Both the position numbers and the translations under genes were made by a program. DNA of 51,189 nt, from the NCBI GenBank assembly GCA_016871315.1, contig VFZE01000043.1:1-51189 (forward strand), given 5' to 3'. The first letter of the stretch is position 1; each line of letters starts with the position of its first letter. The DNA comes from Acidimicrobiia bacterium. Its GTDB lineage: Bacteria; Acidobacteriota; Terriglobia; Bryobacterales; Bryobacteraceae. Below are positions 49,169 to 51,189 of the stretch, piece by piece. Below the pieces are notes generated by a model, which made no database searches, had not been told where the DNA came from, and saw nothing but the letters and a program-made list of their open reading frames with translations.

Positions 49169-50182
49169 CTACGCCGAGACGGGTGTCAGCCCCAGCTTCG
49201 CGTGCCACGGTTTGGCCGGCTTCAGCGCTTCATTCACCGCCTGAATGTTCTTGACGCCTTCCGTCGACAGCCAGTCTTCCAGCGCCTTCAGCCCGCTCTT
49301 GCCGTACACCGGAATCCCTTCCTTCCACGTCGCACGGCCGCACAGCACGCCGGAGAAATCCGTCCCCGCATCGGCGGCCATCCGCAACGATTCAGTGAAT
49401 TGATCGTTGCTGACGCCGGCGCTCAGGTAAATGAACGGCTTGGTCGCCACCGCCGCCGCCTTCCGGAACAGGTCCAGCGCCTCCTCGCGGCTCTGCGCCT
49501 TCTGCCCCTTGTACACCGAACTGCCCTCCACGTAGTTCGCGTTGATCGGCACTTCTACCTTAAGCACGTCCACTTTGTAGTGCGGCTTCGAATACTCCTC
49601 CATGCTCCCGATCACCACTTCCGGTTTGATCTTGGCGAATTCCAGTCCCCTCTCGTCCCGGCCCTCCGGATCGTACCCGACAAACTCCAGAAAGAAAGGA
49701 ATCTGGTAGGAATCGCATTCCGCTCCGATCCGCTCAATAAACGCATGCTTGATCTCGTTTACCTTCGGATCGTCAAACGGCGTGTAGTAGATCAGAATCT
49801 TCACCGCGTTGGCGCCCCAATCCGCGATTCGCTTCACCGACACGTCCGGCAGCAGATCCGGCAATCGGCCCGGCTGCGTGTTGTCGTAGCCGCTCTTTTC
49901 ATACGCCAGCAACAAGCCCGCATTCGACGCTCGTGCCTTGCTCGCCGGCAATCCATACTCCGGATCCAGCAGGATCGCGCTCGCGTGCGGCGTAAGAATC
50001 CGCGTCACCGCCGTCTTGAATTCCGACATCATCTCGTCGGTGACGGCCTTCTTATCGATGCCCTTGGCCGCCGCAATCGACTTTTGCAGGCTGCCGCGCT
50101 GGTCCATCGCCGCCGCGGCGATGATTCCGTTTTTCGTGGAAAGAGACTTCAGGTGTTTGATTTTTGATTCTGATAATGACAT
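49169..50182 (-). CDS. Tagatose 1,6-bisphosphate aldolase (LacD-like)
   Basis: Class I aldolase-like TIM barrel of 337 aa: IIAAAAMDQRGSLQKSI at the N-terminus, HASAILLDPEYGLPA, VKILIYYTPFDDP with the Schiff-base Lys position, FFLEFVGYDPEGRDE, VDVLKVEVPIN with Lys, and IYLSAGVSNDQFTESL. It resembles LacD/YihT, which cleave tagatose- or sulfofructose-type bisphosphates. ATG 50182 (MSLSESKIKHL) is preferred to the upstream 50209. Which sugar is cut is not clear; sulfosugar use (YihT) would suit a sulfatase-rich genome but is speculation. Confidence 0.83.
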   Translation of the reverse strand: MSLSESKIKHLKSLSTKNGIIAAAAMDQRGSLQKSIAAAKGIDKKAVTDEMMSEFKTAVTRILTPHASAILLDPEYGLPASKARASNAGLLLAYEKSGYDNTQPGRLPDLLPDVSVKRIADWGANAVKILIYYTPFDDPKVNEIKHAFIERIGAECDSYQIPFFLEFVGYDPEGRDERGLEFAKIKPEVVIGSMEEYSKPHYKVDVLKVEVPINANYVEGSSVYKGQKAQSREEALDLFRKAAAVATKPFIYLSAGVSNDQFTESLRMAADAGTDFSGVLCGRATWKEGIPVYGKSGLKALEDWLSTEGVKNIQAVNEALKPAKPWHAKLGLTPVSA

Positions 50183-50222
50183 GGGGTTCTCTGCAATTAT
50201 AACAGCCACGCGCCGCGCGAAG

Positions 50223-50434
50223 TTACTTCACCGCCACCACGTGCCCGCGCGTCCGGTAATACAGCACCCCGCTTGACACCGCCGGCGTCGCCATCACCGT
50301 CTCCCCCATCTCATTCTTCGCCAGCTGCTCGAACACCGGCCCCGCACGGATCACGTATACCTCGCCCTCTTCGCTCGCGAAATACAACCGCCCCGCTGCC
50401 GCCACCGGCGATGCGCTGAACCCCGTTGTCCCCT
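50223..50434 (-). pseudogene. PQQ-like beta-propeller, C-terminal fragment
   Basis: The last ~70 codons before the TAA match the end of a BamB/PQQ-like propeller: FSASPVAAAGRLYFASEEGEVYVIRAG and MATPAVSSGVLYYRTRGHVVAV. Upstream of about 50434 the same open frame turns into primase sequence (ending PYADQ), so the propeller gene has lost its body at this junction. The pieces now form one ORF by chance of frame. Confidence 0.7.
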
Positions 50435-51189
50435 GGTCGGCGTATGGGTGGAAGTCAGGGTCAATGAATACACTGTTGCCCACCTTGCGCGGAGCAAACT
50501 GCAAGGGCAGCGCAATCAGGTTCCCGAGCCCTCCCTTGGGCATCGTGTCCTGGTTGGGGAAAAAGCGGTCGTAGGAATCGAGACCGAGCTGATGCCTGCG
50601 TTCCATGGTTCGGGTCAGAAGCACGCATCCCAGTTTGCGCGCGGCGATCGCAGGCAGCGCACGATCAAAGAAGATCCAGATGTGTCGCCCTTCCCGGAAC
50701 GGGAACGCTCCAAGGCGGCGGGCACACTCAACTCCTGGCAGGTATCAAGGAAAGCCTGGGAGTCATACTCCCAAGTCTTCTTGTCAAAGTCGGCAGCGAG
50801 AAACCAGCACGTTTCGTCGGGCAGGAGGGGGTAGACACCAACAGTTTCTTTGCCCAAGAGATGGTTCTCGATGACGGCGTCGGTCAGCGGGAGAAACTTT
50901 CGTGTCCTCTGGTCGACTTTCTTCCGCTCCTCCGGACGGCTTTTGTTGATCGCCTTCCAGTCCTTTACGGCTGCCGGCACATAGCCCGACCGGCCGTCGG
51001 CGTTCTCCCATCGCCGTGCGTACACATCGTCCCTCCCGCGAAACAGGCTTCGGAATAGCGCGACCCTCTTTCTGGCACGTTCCTCCTTGTCCATCGGTGG
51101 CGCCGCCTCGACGGTCTTGACTGGTGGCGGGCTCTCCGGCGCAAGCTGAGGAATCGGAATGCCGTGAACCGCCAGCAGGCGCCGCAACC
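50435..51189 (-). pseudogene. TOTE-type archaeo-eukaryotic primase domain, frameshifted and truncated
   Basis: The gene enters from beyond the window. It shows ALFRSLFRGRDDVYARRWEN, GVYPLLPDETCWFLAADFD (the AEP hhDhD active site), and VPAALERSRSGKG, where the frame breaks near 50675. In the next frame the sequence continues as RHIWIFFDRALP (the SxH-like strand), LTRTMERRHQLGLDSYDRFFPNQDTMPKGGLGN and FIDPDFHPYADQ. The frame is restored by adding one G to the GGG run. After PYADQ the homology stops and propeller sequence begins. This primase domain belongs to TOTE conflict systems; the helicase and nuclease parts that follow in complete members are gone. Confidence 0.75.

Overview
The window is high-GC bacterial DNA that reads as an acidobacterium of the Solibacteres/Bryobacterales type. 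This is inferred from gene content: FGly-type sulfatases, CRTAC1/ASPIC-UnbV proteins, a multihaem cytochrome fused to TPRs, winged-helix-TPR regulators, PQQ enzymes, a divergent Hfq, and a housekeeping block running Trm112 - GT9 - MsbA - YicC - Gmk - RpoZ - CoaBC - Udg - Tmk - HolB - Hfq. No rRNA gene, complete tRNA gene or CRISPR array was seen.

Region 1 (1-4109) is an integrative element of lower GC. It lies between two copies of a tRNA-Ala(GGC) 3' fragment (217-281 and 4045-4109) preceded by an identical element-derived arm, with TGGAGTCC/TGGCGTCC repeats beside both. It carries a decayed tyrosine recombinase, two unrecognised genes and a compact three-gene cargo operon headed by a TIGR04255-family protein. 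The layout implies tandem elements, with a second one lying left of the window.

Region 2 (4157-10578) holds exported catabolic genes on the plus strand: an NHL propeller, a collapsed radical-SAM/SPASM gene, a PPC-fold protein, an exported mannonate-dehydratase-like protein, a lectin-like protein, and a dihaem cytochrome c coupled to a PQQ alcohol dehydrogenase. Region 3 (10654-19417) is the housekeeping block. Region 4 (19419-23260) has a thioesterase, a twice-frameshifted membrane glycosyltransferase, a phosphatase and a beta-helix protein.

Region 5 (23257-30815, mostly minus strand) contains a sulfatase and a compact bacterial microcompartment operon: TPR protein, class II aldolase, one BMC-H and three BMC-P genes. 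Its promoter (TTGACA-17-TACTAT) is covered by two copies of an 18-bp operator; a third copy precedes the adjacent tetR. PIG-L and sialidase-like genes follow. Region 6 (30858-39237) is a four-gene operon: TPR-VCBS-UnbV giant, pentahaem cytochrome-TPR, CRTAC1 and a TIM-barrel protein. Region 7 (39234-46608) has two HEAT proteins, a large secreted protein, a dCMP deaminase, a wHTH-TPR regulator, a 1-Cys peroxiredoxin and a persulfide dioxygenase-rhodanese fusion. Region 8 (46629-51189, minus strand) has a KDPG aldolase, a sulfatase, a Uma2 protein, a tagatose-bisphosphate aldolase, and a chimera in which a frameshifted TOTE-type primase gene runs into the end of a PQQ-like propeller gene.

Base skew is independent of gene direction. 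The plus strand is C-rich at 4.1-10.6 kb, G-rich at 10.6-44.4 kb and C-rich again after 46.6 kb. The island (1-4.1 kb) and the peroxiredoxin/dioxygenase pair (44.5-46.6 kb) are near neutral. This suggests an inverted ~34-36 kb block plus more recently acquired DNA.
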